The notes below the pieces were generated by a model. The model did not search any database. It was given only the letters and a program-made list of their open reading frames with translations, and was not told where the DNA came from. Made by a program: the position numbers and the translations under genes. Below, one piece after another: positions 23,912 to 38,249 of a DNA stretch of 64,000 nucleotides (positions are counted from its first letter, which is position 1; every line of letters starts with the position of its first letter). Source of the DNA: Alitta virens (lineage: Eukaryota; Annelida; Polychaeta; Phyllodocida; Nereididae); assembly GCA_932294295.1 (NCBI GenBank), contig OW028585.1, positions 26,846,177 to 26,910,176 on the forward strand, written 5' to 3'.

Positions 23912-26900
23912 TCACAACCCACAACCTGGCAACAGAATCACCATGACTGTAATGTTATCCCGAGCGCCAGCTAACAACGCAGCCTGAGTCAATCTCTCCG
24001 CCATGGCTCTTGCATTGTCTCTTTGTATCTCCTCTCGAGTTATCAAGCTAAGTTTTGTGTTACTCTTGATGGAAAAATTGTCTCCGTAGCTTTCTAAATC
24101 ATTGTCCGAGACGTCCGCATCTTCAGCTTGCACTGCTTGCAAGGCTCGTGCACTTTCCAGGTCGTCGTGATCTCTGAAATTGTTAAACCACAGTACGAGT
24201 AATTTATGAATTTTTATCACTTCTGTTTGCCCTTAACAAGCACATTTTTATCGCCCACAACTTTGGTGATGGATACTCTAAAACGATCATGACCAGATAT
24301 TGGATATTTTTTGCGTACCTCGACATATCGTCATCTGTCAATTTTTCATCGTCCGTACACAAACTGCTCTTGCGGCTTCCGGGCAGTGTCATTTTCGTGG
24401 TCCGTGAAGTTGCGCTGAGGGGCTTCATCTGATCTGTCACTTGCAGCGAATCTGTTCGTGTCTTGCTAAGGAACTGTATAAAATAATAAGACCACTTCTG
24501 TTTTACAGTAAATGCAACTAATTTCCTTTTACAAATTTTTCTATTTTTTTATTTAAGATTTTTTTAAAGACTTTCTTCATTACCACCTTGTTAAAAATCA
24601 CTATTTTCTAAAACTTCATCAAATGATTGAAAATCACCTTATTTTATCAAGTCACACTATAAATATGTGTCAGCTAATGAATTCATCTATGAGACATTAA
24701 TTACAAAAAATAAATGATACATTGAAAGAAATCAAGACCAAAACATTGGAAATACAATGGCATCATCCCCCCATTGTGGAGTATTGTTAAATCGTCACTT
24801 GGGTTTGTTTACATACGAAACTAGGTGAAGTTTTATTTATTTTATAGAGAGATAGTGAACCCAGCAAGGTTCTGGATGGTAGGTTATCAGTATTAAGAAG
24901 ACAATGAAGTGAATGCAATAGATTTTGGAAACTATCATATTGGATTACAATCCCATGGCCTTTTTTCTTTTCAACTATCTAGAGTTTATCCATTCAGAAA
25001 TAAATGACTATCTGTTATTAATTAATATTTATACTACTCATTCTAAATGCACTCACTTGGCTTCCATGGTTTGCAAGTAATTCATAGACGCTGGTCCCTG
25101 GACGTATATGTGCCATTAATTCCAATGGTAAAATCTGAAATTATACCATTTTTTTTTCAATTTAGCACTACCAAGAACCAAACAAGCTGAGATGCTCAGA
25201 ACATTGTGATTTACTTTTAACAATTTCTCATTAATTGACATTTCCATAAAGGTTGTCATTGGTAACAATTTTTCATTCGAGTATTCAACTTTCGATATTG
25301 CAATATCGCGCAAATTTTGTATTATCAGCATTCCCAGTTAGAAATGGAATCACTATAGTCACAGGAATATAACTCCCAAGTCATTATGAAACCATTTGCC
25401 TTTAATGTGATAAGTACTGAGCCAATTTGTTAGGAGGCAATTTAGTTTGCGATTTGGGTTGGAAGATGTGTAGTCAAGTGTTCATCATGGCCCAAATGTA
25501 CAATTATAGAGGATAAACAAAGAATCGAAACAAGGTTTTTGTCGATTTTTCCATACCTATATCAGTATTTTCTAGATTCATCGATACACAGCATATCGAT
25601 GAGAACCCTAATTTCCATATCTATCAATGTTGGGAAAGTAAGAGCATATATATATTTCCAATAAGAACAAGCTTACATGCTATTTAATTAATATAAAACA
25701 TGTTTAAATAATACAGAATAATGCGTTATATATTGACAAGTGCCTTTTAAACAGTAAGACGATTGGGCATAATTGACAAGTTTTTCTTTAACGCCAATTA
25801 TTCATATCAACAAAACATATTCATTATGATTCACTCAAATAAAACCTCAGCTGTGTGAATTTTATAGACAGGGATTAATCTTCAAATGAGTAAGCGAAAA
25901 ACATCAACATAATATGTTATATGCAATAAGCTGCAAAACAAAGTAAGTCATTAATACGCAATATTTACAAAGCCAGGTGCTTGAATGCCAATATATACAT
26001 TTTCACACTTTATATACTTGGGCTAGGTGTGACTATAAATGGTTTTTTTATTTAATTTGATTACTTCATGTACACATGTGTCAATAAACAATACCATACC
26101 ATATATATATATATACTTACAGCATGTGGGTAAGACATAGCCGATGCCTACGTTTAACAACATGAATAAGTCATTCAAATTTACATTGTGGCCCAAGATT
26201 GACATAATAAATCAAAACTGTCAACATCTTGCAAAAGTGAGTAGATAGATAGATAGATAGATCGGTAGATGTGGAAAGTGCAGCCCTCTAAGGTAACACT
26301 GTCGAGGGTTGATTGATGAGGTGAGAGAGAGAGAGAGAGGAGTCCACCCATGTTACACATTTACCCCATGGGTGGGGTCTTTCACTTGCTTCAGCATAGA
26401 TACCGAGTACAAGGGACTGCCAATTTATCTCATCCGAATGACATCAAGCTGTATTGCTCATGAAAGGTTGCTTAAAGACAGTAACACACGGCGACATCGA
26501 AATACGCCACGACATTGAGATTCGCCACCCACATAAAACATGATTAAACACCTTGCAAGTTGATGATTTGTTACAAAAGTAATTGCTTATATCATTGACA
26601 GTATTCTATAACTCGGACAAACATCTAATAAGTGTTAATTGCACTTTACTTCAAGTGGCAAATTTCGATGTCGCAGCAAAAATCAATGTTGTCAAGTGTA
26701 CCATTCAGCCAGCCTCTTTTATAACTAGCCATTCGGACAACTTAAAGTCAAAAATAATTGGAATGACCAAGTCTATTTACATTAGTATCAGTTAACAGGG
26801 TGTATGGCCGGTGGGAATGAACAGTGTCTTATCATATGCAAATAAAAACAAAGGGGAAAAAAAATTTATAAAAAAGAAATAAAGTGACAAAATTTATATC

Positions 26901-29900
26901 AAAAAGAACTGAAGTGACCAATTAAATTAGACTAAAAAATAATTATTTTGATTGATGAGGTGAGAGAGAGAGGAGGAGTCCACCCATGTTACACATTTAC
27001 CCCATGGGTGGGGTCTTTCACTTGCCTAAGCACAGATACCGAGTACAAGGGACCGCCAATTTAACATCTCATCCGAATGACATCAAGCTGGATATTGCTT
27101 ATGAAAGGTTGCTTAAAGACAGTTACACACGGCGACATCGAAATTCGCCACGACATCGAGATTCGCCACCCACATAAAACATGATTAAACACCTTGCAAG
27201 TTGATGATTTGTTACAAAAGTAATTGCTTATATCATTGACAGTATTCTATAACTCGGACAACCATCTAATAAGTGTTAATTGCACTTTACTTCAAGTGGC
27301 AAATTTCGATGTCGCAGCGAAAATCAATGTTGTCGAGTGTACTATTCAGCCAGCCACATTTATAACTAGCCATTCGGAAGACTTAAAGCGGCAAAATTTA
27401 TATAAAAAAGAATTGGAGTGACCAATAAAATTAGACCGATAAATAATTATTTTGGTCATGTATATTCTTTGGCCCATCGACTTTTGAATGATACCGAACC
27501 TATAAAAAAATCTAAAATCACTATTAAACTTGAAAATGGAGCCAAAATAATAGTTTTGGACCATATACCTGAAGTAGAATTGAGGCAGCCTCCTCTTCAG
27601 AAAAATGTTCCCAAACTCCGTGCGATGCCAAAATCAGAAACTGGGCGTACTGGTCGATTTTGACAGTGGCTGTGTGTGGTCGTGGAATGACGCATTTCCT
27701 TAGCAACGGGTCGCCGTGGTTACCAAGTCCTCTTGTGGCAGTAAGAACACCATTGATCTTGACCTCTTGTTTGGAGAGGCTAATTTTTCCCCCTGGATAA
27801 AATACAATGTTCGTTTTTAGATTATATGGGGCTGATAATTCCGACTCTCAGTACCACATGTTCTGACTTATATTAGCAATATATTACTAAAAAAATACTG
27901 GGTGATATCAAAGCACTTGGACATATTAATATACGAAAGTAATTTCATATCAAGGCAGCAATTCTTATCGTTCAGGTAGACCTAATGTCGATTGCTGAGG
28001 CTCTGCCGGTTTAAGAACATTTACTGGAGCACATTACACATGGTTATAATTTACTCATCCAATCATTGAATGGTGCTTCACACAAATAATTACTTCAGAA
28101 AGCAGAAGAGACAATTATCTTTCAAGAGCATATTCTGCATAACAATGGTGCTTAAGTCATTGGCCAGGTCATAAGCAACATCAAATTGGAGGTGCCTTGT
28201 AATCAGTGTCCATGATAAGGCAAGTTAAAGATCCCACCCATGGGGTAAATGTAACATGGTGTGGACTCCAAACCTTATCATCTAATCATTACGTCTTCCT
28301 CAGACAGCTGGTCAAATCAGTTGACTAGCTATACCCTGTCCACTACAACACTGACAGCCTGGTTTGCCAGAGTTTCAGACCAGTTGCAATACAATACAAT
28401 ACAATACAATACAATACAATACAATACAATGTGCTACGTTTATCAACAGATGGAGCTATCATGCAGTAACTGGTTCCAAAGCATTGTTTAATGATGTCAT
28501 CAATATGACATCATTAACTGCACTGAAAGACCCCATTGTTTGATTAAGTCATCAACAATTGTTTGGGCGCAGTTACTGATAGCTCCCTCTGTTGGTAAAT
28601 ACTACCATTCTGACCTTCCTTCGAGACCCGTGCTGCTTCCTTCTCATTGGATGCTTCATGGAGTTGGGTGACAGAGTAGGCCTTGTTACCTCGGACTAAA
28701 ACTCCTCGCACATTACCTAAAGAAAAATTAACAAAATTAAATCCCAAGAAACAACCTTACCAGTGACAAATTTTGATAATTTGATACCAGGTAATATTTA
28801 TTGCATGATTTATATCATTCACAGAAATAACTATTCTCTTAAAAATAAATTCTAGTCATTTATTGTGTCAAAAAGGCAATAATATATAGGTAAGCCTGTC
28901 ACACTGCTCATAAAAAACATCACATATAATCATGAAATCATGAATTAAAAACTTATTATAAACATTACCTTATACGAGTCAAGCCATAAAAAATGCTTAT
29001 TTCTTAAATCTCATTACACCCTATCTAGCTCACATGTATAATATATCAAAATGCAAGTTTTTGAAGGTCGGGCAAAAAAATTCAATTTCACAAAAAAAAT
29101 TTTAATTCTTTGAACAAAAATTCTGTCTCATAAAATGTACATTACCCGCATTAGCGATGTATATGTTGCCTAAATGTCCCAGTTTGACAACGGATGGTTC
29201 GTTTTTATCATGGTCTCCTTTCTCAGACGCTCGTTCAGTTGTCTCATTCGACTCTCCTTCATTAGGCCTTTGTTTGTCACCTTTAAAACCAGTAAATACA
29301 TAGTTAAACTTCACCATTAAAAGCATCCTTGAGTTAAAACTAACGTTCATTAAAAAATGATACATATTCTATATATGATTTCCATTTTTCAGCTTGTCCA
29401 AGTTACAAAATTTATTATACAGAGGAGTCGTGTGCTCTAACTCAATAAGCAACATCATAGACCAGGGGCTGATTTAGAGGGGGTTCCTGACGCCCCCCCC
29501 CCCCCTTTGCCCTGGCAAAAATGCCCCTGGACCCCCCCCCCCCCCCCCAGCAGGACATTGCACCTTCGCTGCTCGTACAAGTCCTATGCCTGACCTCCCC
29601 CCCTTTCCAAAAACCCTAGATCTGCCCCTGATAGACTGCAATTGCATGTTTATAAACCTCTGGTAAACAACAGATAAAAGATATATTTTTGCTCTGGAGA
29701 CACTATTTTGGTCTCAAGAGAAGTTCCTCAAAAATTATCATTCCAATCAGCTGTGTTCGTAATATAATAAATATCACTTAAATTCATCTGGATTGTTGTT
29801 AAGTTAATAAAATTACTTCAGCAGCGCTTTTTGTCAAATTTTCCAATTCTTATTTGGTATGCCAGTCATTAAATTAACTTCTCTTTTAGGCCCACTTCAC

Positions 29901-32312
29901 AATTAAGGTCAATGGCTGCAAGGATGACGTTCATTGTATAACATTCTCATACATACCGTCACCCGTTTCAGTCTCTTTATTGTCCTCAGATTCTGACTTT
30001 CTGTCCGTTGTTGACTGTAAATTGTCACGTAGAACACAGCACAATGTAGAACACCCGCTCCAGCGCACTCTCGAATATTCTTCTTTGCCCCACGAAAGTA
30101 ACAAGTCCATGAAATAGTGGGCTCGCATCAAACTTTCCTTCATTTTATCATTGAAGGTTTTTTCATTTTGCTGAGTTCCTCTCTTTTTGTTTTTCTTGTA
30201 ATTTTTCATTATTCTGTCCACCTGTAATATAATCAAATAACATGTACAATGTATAGATATATATATAGATCTGCATTTTCTATTGCTGTTAACATGACCC
30301 ATTAAAATGATAAAATTCACTGTCTAACTCCAGCACTCTGTCGGATTGTTAGCCTTATGCATTCACAACTCATGTGGCAGATTCCCAGCACCAACTCTCC
30401 ACAAGTAGAAAGGAAAAACTACACTCAGTTTTAAAAATCAAACTCACCTTCGCACCGTAATCCGCCACGATTTTGTTCAACATTACTGACGATTCGTCTT
30501 GGAACATTTCCTCGTCTCCATGGTAACTGACCGAATGACTGTGGATCTCGCAAAAGTCGAGGTCATTCTGAAGGTCATTTTGAAGGTCATTTATATCATT
30601 ATCATTGCAGAGACACACCGTATCGGGATCAAATCTGGCCATCTCCATCAAAAGTATATGATGCAATTCACTCGCGGTCAACTCCGCAGCAAAATGACCG
30701 TGATGTCCATCATAGAGTCCGAAAAAACATTTGTGAATGTCGTTTCCGAAACGGTCTTGGAATACTTTTGTGTCTTCCATCGCTCGCTTCCATCGGTGGT
30801 TTCCATGACTACAGATGCCAACAGCTATGGCGCAATCCGTGCTACAAGACAATCCAACTCCCTGCACCGAAATGTCCACCTCCTCTTTAATATGGCGATA
30901 ACTTTTGTAAGTGTCCTCCAAGTCTGACTTCAAGAACTCATAGGCTTCGTTAATTCTCTGCAATTCTAAATTATCGATGGCACTCTCTTTGCTCTTTGCT
31001 TTTAATTGTCGAATGAGACTTTTCCTCCTGATGATCAGCTTTTCCAAGTTTTCAGGTTTCAAATCTTTTTTATATTTCATGATCTGAAATTGGATTCCTT
31101 TAATTAGCTAACATCACAAAAATACTTCAATGTTTAACTAGCAAGAGACATACATGTAACATATGCAATTGATACAATCCCTTGCTAACCATGGATAAAT
31201 AAGAGGATCCCCCCCCCCCCCACAGCCAAGCGCTAGGGGATGGGGATTCTGCCGCAGCTATCTGGGTTCCAGGTTTGCTATCTACAATCTACTATATCCA
31301 ACAACCGCTTGCGATTTTGACGTACACTTTAAGTCACCAATCGCACAGGGCCTATTTAAATATACCAGCTGTGGGCGGGGCTTGAACTGCCTTGCCCCAG
31401 AAACCCCACAATCATGCAGGTCACAGCTCCCAGAAAATATGCACCATGTTAAAGAATAGATTGTCACCTCTATCAGTTGTGCTAAAAGGAATTCCCCGCA
31501 AAGTGCTGGGAGATAGCATGAGTGATGCTAGTAGCTACCCAGGTTTTGCTACAGATCAACGCTCCTGAAAACTAACACAGTGCACACTTGCCTAAATATC
31601 TGCAGCAACTTATAAATTTTAGTGTGACAAAGAAAATAATCATATTGCATAAATATTTAGTATTTTGACCTTTAAGGAGCACAAACAATTTTTTTTTCAA
31701 AATGATTCAATCAATTTCACCTGTGAGCATTTGTGGTAGTACCGATGGTCTAAAAGATTCTGAACATCAACGTAACCATCACATTCTTTGCAGAACAGGG
31801 AAATGTCGGGAATGACGAAGGGTAGTTCTTCAGGAGCTAGCGATTCTGGAGAACCTGTAAAATATAAGTTGACATTAGCAGATATGGATATTGTGCAATT
31901 ACAATGTAGTCGTGCATGTATTAGGCCTAAATCTTGCAAAAGTTAAATTTGCCTAAGTTTGCACAACTCGAACCATTTCGAAGGACCATTGACAATCTAT
32001 TCCGTATATATACACATTCTGTATATATAGGAATCTTTGTATTAAAAGTTGAAACTTTGCCTAACTCGAATAAAATCCTCATTTCAATTTAACTTACGTA
32101 TACAAGGTTTACTGCACTTTAATTTTTTTCAGACAAATAACAAATTCATAGAAATTGATAAGGAATTATTTGTGTCCATATTTATCACACATAATTGTCC
32201 TACCTGTAGAAGCGCGTAATGTGGCATCATTGTCGGTAGTATTGTGGAACGACCGTGGTTCTATCAATATCGGTGATGCCTTAGTGTCTTCCTTCGTAGA
32301 TTGTTTATCCAT
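23912..32312 (-). CDS. PP2D1-like: PP2D1-like PP2C pseudophosphatase, unit 2 copy (702 aa)
   Basis: Coding exons: 32312-32204, 31854-31721, 31083-30448, 30221-29957, 29280-29146, 28716-28606, 27792-27569, 25134-25057, 24473-24319, 24173-23912. All junctions keep GT-AG and phase, giving 702 residues. It differs from the unit 3 copy by only a few residues (a Ser for Leu at the end of exon 2, Glu to Lys beside the Tyr-Arg-His stretch of exon 3, and Arg/Gln/Lys changes in the basic start of exon 4). The catalytic-site substitutions are the same. Intron 7 is about 650 bp longer than in the other copies because of a local duplication at 26310-27420, which does not touch coding sequence. Confidence 0.88.
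26232..27420. repeat. Intron 7 repeat cluster with a local duplication, unit 2
   Basis: About 460-470 bp starting near 26310 recurs near 26950 (offset about 641 bp) with small differences. Between the copies lies about 180 bp of sequence absent from units 1 and 3 (about 26775-26950). The repeated block holds the SINE body fragment and downstream intron sequence. The coding exon 27792-27569 is not affected. Confidence 0.8.
28387..28430. repeat. CAATA microsatellite, unit 2
   Basis: About 8.8 perfect copies, one more than in units 1 and 3. Confidence 0.95.
29463..29630. mobile_element. C/G-run MITE, unit 2
   Basis: Same insertion and same ATAGAC flanks as unit 1; only the C-run lengths differ appreciably. 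Confidence 0.7.
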
Positions 32313-34678
32313 AGCTGGCTTTTAAAAATAAAGGTTTGTGAAGGTACAAATCACAGGATTTAAACGGAGTTGCAAATTAATGACAATGAATAAATATCGC
32401 AGCCAAAAATTGATTTAACAGATCATTATTGATATATTTTTTTAGGCTAGGCTTTATGTTAGAAGTGAAAAATAAATTAAGTTTTTTGCTAAATTAAATT
32501 TACGAAACATGCCAACACACCTGATCAAGTATGAGCCTTTCTCATTCCTCACCTCTCCAGTGAGTTGAAATTACCCGCAGCAGTGCTGTTCAAGCTCTAT
32601 GAACGAGGTTAAGCGGAGTAAACAATTTCACAGGGGTTTGAATCCACAACATCACATAATTTTGCCTTTAGCAAATGGACAGCTTGACCATTAGACCACA
32701 TTCTTAGAACACAGCATAACCCTGTTCTAAACTTCTGACTCAAACTGCAGCAGAACTACTTTATTGAAGTATAATATTAATCTTACTAACCTTTAATCAC
32801 AGTCTATGCATGATATTATCAGAAAAATCACAGCAATGTTGTCACAGGTTGCTTAGCTACCACAACACCACCTGGTGGAAATCAGCTATTAAAAGAAATC
32901 ACTATTTTCATTGCATTTATCACTGTAGTCTATTGTCATGTCATTATTAAACTTAATAATCAATGGTTATAATTATGGAATTGTATATATGATTATACAT
33001 AAAACCTAAATATGCTCTAGGCATAAAATAATAGTAGGTCTTTGATGGCATGAAATATTTGTAAAGATGCAAACCCTTCAATTATCTACCAGAGGCAGAT
33101 GTAATGATGAGATAAAGCTTCAAAGTGTAACACACGTACCAGCCTTAATTTCTATAATGGCGCACTACAAAGTGACTCAGATACACCTGATCCGCCAGTG
33201 CTAATCATCATGTTGCCAACATCAGTCAGGGTCGAATGGATTATTCAAAACAAACATCCGTATGATTATTGGTAATTTTCAATATATATTTCAATATAAA
33301 TACAGGACTATATATCATTTATATAAAAACTAACATATATTTTCTACAGATAAGTACACGCTCTTGTATATATATGTTTTCATACTATCAAGCAGAACAT
33401 AAAACAAAATGAACATAACTTTCTTATAAATCAATGTAACGTTTCTGGCTGGGTATTAACCACCTTGGAAACTTAATTAAGTCAAGCAAGTCTGTGTTTT
33501 ATTTTAACATTCCAGAGATAGTTGGTGCACCACCTTAAATTTATTTTCCGAGGTGCTCAAAATCTAAGATGCTCGCTATGTTATTCATTCAGAAAGAATA
33601 AAGTGTTTATTTACAATCTCTGGCATACAATGTATCTATAGTAATCCTTACACAATAAAACATCAATAAAAATATAACTTCTGTCATATAAAAATATATC
33701 TTTTACATACATAAAGTTTCCTGTACAGCAGAAGTCACCATCTACATTCCTCTTACTCAGATGGTGAGGTGATCGACATTATATGAAAACATGTGTTAAA
33801 AATGTACTCTTCAGCAGTGTTTACAGGGATTGAAATAAGTCGAGAAAAATCGTTTAGGCTATGTGGAGGTTACCATAAATCTTTCAAACGGATGGACTGC
33901 CTTAACAACAAATTATTTGGTCACAACACTTGTGGTTAGGGGCGGTGACCACATCAATATTTATGGTAACCGGTAGACCCATAAGCAGCAGCATTTAGCA
34001 GCAAAAGTTAGTGATATTTTGTTCATTTAGTCCACTTCTGGTTCAGAAGCAGCATAATTTGAAAAAAACCAGCACTAGTCATGAAATTACGACTTGGTGA
34101 AGTTAGCAGGAACATTTTGGCAGAGTCAGTCAGAATTTGAAATTCAACTGGCTTACCGGTCTAGTAACGGGAAAGCGGGTTACCATTGTTGAACCTTATT
34201 TCTTTCCCTGTATTTAGATCTAACATCTGCATAGAGCTTAGTAGCGGACATCGAATGCTGCCGACTCCATCAATTTATGTCCACAACGCTTTGTTGGTAC
34301 TAATCACCACGATTATGTCAGTGAATTATACACTGTTCCACGCAAATTGTGATCAGAAACATGTACATTGTACATCTACATATAGGGACTGATGGTTCGG
34401 TCTACATTGTACCCAAACATGCTGCAGACCTACAAACACCTGTAGTTCATCACTTAAATCACTATTGATGGGTATTACAAATACAAACATGTGAGCTTTT
34501 GTTGTGAGCTAGACCAGCTCATCTAAGATTTGTATCTTCGGCTTTGATTATAACTCACGACCTGAAATGTTGATCAATTAAAGCGAACATTGTCATAGGT
34601 ATTAGTCAGCATTTTGTGACACAAGTAATGGAACATCAAGCATTTTGAAATCTGATAATATTTATGACAGTAATGATA
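32313..34678. other. Spacer between BTB-BACK copy C and the unit 2 PP2D1-like gene
   Basis: Same content as the unit 1 spacer except that 383 bp are missing at about 33133. That removes the dispersed repeat related to 4395-4840 and the G run. The acceptor-like AG before the PP2D1-like ATG is kept. Confidence 0.6.
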
Positions 34679-36710
34679 TTAGAAAGACCATTTGCAAACT
34701 TCGTTTAACTGAGTTCTCATCTGTAAGAATTCTGTCATTATCTTGCTTACATTTTCAGTTTTTGCAGTTTTTTGCCAAGCATGAAATTCATCATGGAGCT
34801 TGTTACGAATGTCTTTATTCCCATCATTTGCTGGAGTTGTTATACCATTACTGTTTGCCAAATCAGCATAGCACTGCAAAACTATTCGGTAGGAAAGCAA
34901 TTCAATTCCAATGTTAGCTTCATCTGAACAGTCTTTCATGTAGTTCATCAATGAATTGAAGTCACAGTGTTGATTGTCTTTCAGGTTATAAAGCACCTTT
35001 TGATTGCACAATTGCTCCATGTCAGCAACTGGAGTTAGGTAAATACTATTTTCACAACGGAATTTGTTTGAGAAAGGACATTCAATGCCTTCATTGTCAA
35101 AAACTGTAATCTTCTGAAAAACTTGTTTTATTTCCCTGTCAGTCAAAAACCCATCAATTGTTGAGACTGTGTTTGCAAAATCTTGTGTGGTCATGGTTGG
35201 GAATCGTATTTTGTACAAGGCATCTCCTATAATGTGTCTCATATTGGCACCATTTCTGGAAATTTTGGCATCATTGCATTTCCCATTCAGCCATAGTTGT
35301 ATATTTCGGAAAATGTTAATTTCTAATACATTGGTAGAACCAACATCAAGGAAAGTAGAAAGAGCAGGCTGAGTCAACTTCTTGAATGAACCAGTTTTCA
35401 ATACCTCTTGAGTTTGCTTTGAAAATATATCCAGACACTTTTCTTTAATTGCCTCAGAGTTGAAGTTAATGGCTTCTTCCATAAAGGCACAGACATTCTT
35501 TATTCCAATAGATTTAACGACGTGCTCCTCGCAAAGTTCAATCAAGTATTTCATCTCGAATTTGGTTGCAGAGAACAGGAGAATGAAGACATTCTCATCT
35601 GATACAGGTACACCACTGTACAAGAACCTGTCAAAACAGAAACATTGATTTATAATTATAAATAATAGGTTGTAGAGACTCTGATCCCCTAATCGTTCCC
35701 CCTTCACCTACATCGATCCTTGGCCCTCGTGCAGTAGCACCTCACGATAACAAAATTTCATGTCCTCAAATTTCCCCATGTTTTTATGTCTCAATACTAC
35801 AATGTACTGGCTCTGAAGCTTAATCAGCTTATGTGGCCAGCTGTCAGAGGCAGACATAATGATGAGATGATGAGGTTGGATCCACACCATGGATGTTAAA
35901 AATTTACCCCATTGCTGGGGTCTTACTTGCCTTAGCAAAGCCATTGCGTAAAACACTATGCTAATTTACCCTAAATTTATGTCCTGATTTACCGCCATTT
36001 TCTGAGTTTCCCTGTCAGGAAAAAACTGAGACTTTTCCAGGATTTCCCGATTTAAAAACACAGGGAATCCTGCAGTTGTCACAAATATAGGCACATAGCA
36101 AGTAAATAGTATTACAGTAAAAAATAAACTGTGTATTAATTTACATATATATATATATGCTTTTATTGACACAGTAATATCATATATGATACATTTCTCA
36201 AAAATAACTGATAAAAACATGTACTAAGGCTACTTCTACTCACTATTTCTATTTGCAATATATATATACATGGTATAAAAGTTAAAGGTATACATTATCA
36301 ATAGATTAACAGCAATTTCATTAACACCAACATTATATATGAATTGGCTAGGTTGGCTCAACAGTCACTTCATTAATAAATACAACCACGACAATCTAGA
36401 GACATCAACAGGTCTGCTGAGCACATTTTTACTACTTTGTATTGCCTATTTCAATTAGCCAAATGCACACATACCTCAGAAGTGCCTGGAATGAATCAAA
36501 GCTCATGTCTTCGACACAAATGGGCTCTTTTTCAGGAGACCAATCAGCCGATAAATCATACAGAGCTTGGCATTGCGTTTTCAGGACAACTCTGTGAGTT
36601 CCAATTACTTTTCCTTCGACGTTGAACTTGACATCGCAATCCTCTTGCATTTCAAAAGCTTGCGTCAAACCTTCAACTAGCATTTTCAAAACTGGGTCCT
36701 GTGCTGCCAT
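34679..36710 (-). CDS. BTB-BACK domain protein, copy C
   Basis: Coding exons 36710-36475 and 35627-34679 give an intact 394-residue protein with the same domain order as copy B. In the BACK region it agrees with copy D (Gln-Glu-Val-Leu-Lys and Arg-Asn-Ile), but at the exon junction and in most of the C-terminal region it agrees with copy B, so it looks like an intermediate or mosaic of the other two. The 5' coding exon lies in unit 3 and the 3' exon in unit 2 only because of the window phase; the gene itself is uninterrupted. The single coding intron (36474-35628) holds a SINE-like fragment around 35810-35960. Confidence 0.9.
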
Positions 36711-38249
36711 GTGGAATCTTAAATGACTTGCAACAATCAATTAAGTTACCTGAAAAGCAAGCAGAAACACAAGAATTACTCGAGTGACACGCTAGAGAGC
36801 CATCACATTCAAATCACCAACAACATTACAATCATCAAGTGGTGAAATGGGGGACTCTTAATTGGGTCCACAGAGCATATGCTGTTCCTCGACAAATTTG
36901 TGATGTCACCAATGCACTCAATGACCTGATTGTATGATTATGTCATCAAAAAAGGTTTTAAGGACTGGCTTTGAGCTCCTCCTGTTGGGGGATTACAGTA
37001 GTTTTCACCGAAGCTTTAATTAAATTGGAGACAGACCATACAAAGCACAGCAGGGCTCAACACTGATATGAGCTTTGTGAAGTGCCTGTCCCGACAGTGC
37101 CAATAGCCTTTTTCTATCGCCACTGCATACAGATATGCAGTAATATATACTGTGCATGCCATGGGTCCACTGGGGGTCAGTTTAAGGGCTTGTGGACCTT
37201 GAGGTTGTGGTGTTGGTATCTGGGATGTGAAACTTGTCAGCGTTAATAAACATTCTAAATGACCAGAATGATCGATACAATCTAAAGGATTTGGATCTGC
37301 CCCTGGTTGTTGTTATTAGCAAGTCTACTGTATATATATCTATGAGCTAAGTGGCTGCTCCGACGGCTTTGATATGTCACAGCCACGGTTCTGGCCTATC
37401 CGGAATAATTCAACCTGCCTCGCCGATTCTACACCTTAAAATTAATCTTTTGACACTATTATTATGAGTTATCATTACATTCAGTCATTAAAATCTTTGC
37501 TGGAAGATCTGAAGCGAACAAGTCGATCCTTGCCACCATTTCCATCACGTGATGTAAACAAACAAGCAGTAAATGCGGCAATTTAAAAAAAATAATTGCC
37601 TAACGAACTAGCTGTTTTAGCAAGAAAAGGTTTATTCTTCATACTAAACAAACATTAATTATTTAGTTTAGACTATTTAATAATTGAAATTCATGATTTT
37701 GGAAGAGAAAAGTCGAAGCAAGAGGTTTACTTTTTTGTTTCTACATCCGCGGGCACTATAAAATTAATACACTCAGTGATTCAGCTTGGGGGAACAGGCC
37801 TGAGGTTAACAGGCGATAAATCTCTTCGTTCTCCTGGAGGTTACCTTAAACTGAAATGCCCCCCTGAAATTGCCCCCCTCTATTGTGGTTTTATGGTATT
37901 ATCTGTAAAAACTTGGAGTACAGAAATGTTATGGACATCCTTTTATAAATCTCATTCATGCAAATGTATTACTAGTATAGCGACTAAATGGTCATTGGGC
38001 AGATTAGCTGTCAACAAGTTTGCATTAATATGTCAACTATATGGTAATGACCTGTCACTGTCAGGTGGGGTGTTCTGCTTGAACTGTGGTCGGTTAACTT
38101 CCCCCACCTTTTGACTACCACATAATTCCAAGTACCATCAGTTACCACCTGATGTCATCTTTCCGTCATTGCAATAAATGACAATTCTTGACCCGGTGAT
38201 TTTGTTGTCAGTCAAAACTGAGTTCTCGGCACGGTAGCATGTCCATTCG

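Larger units (their letters stand above)
18036..36339. repeat. Tandem unit 2 of the array
   Basis: Second full copy, 18,304 bp. It differs from units 1 and 3 by a partial local duplication inside PP2D1-like intron 7 (26310-26770 and 26950-27420), by the loss of 383 bp in the spacer at about 33133, by a longer CAATA microsatellite, and by keeping 12 bp in the SINE (near 23450) that units 1 and 3 both lack. Both genes are open. Confidence 0.95.
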
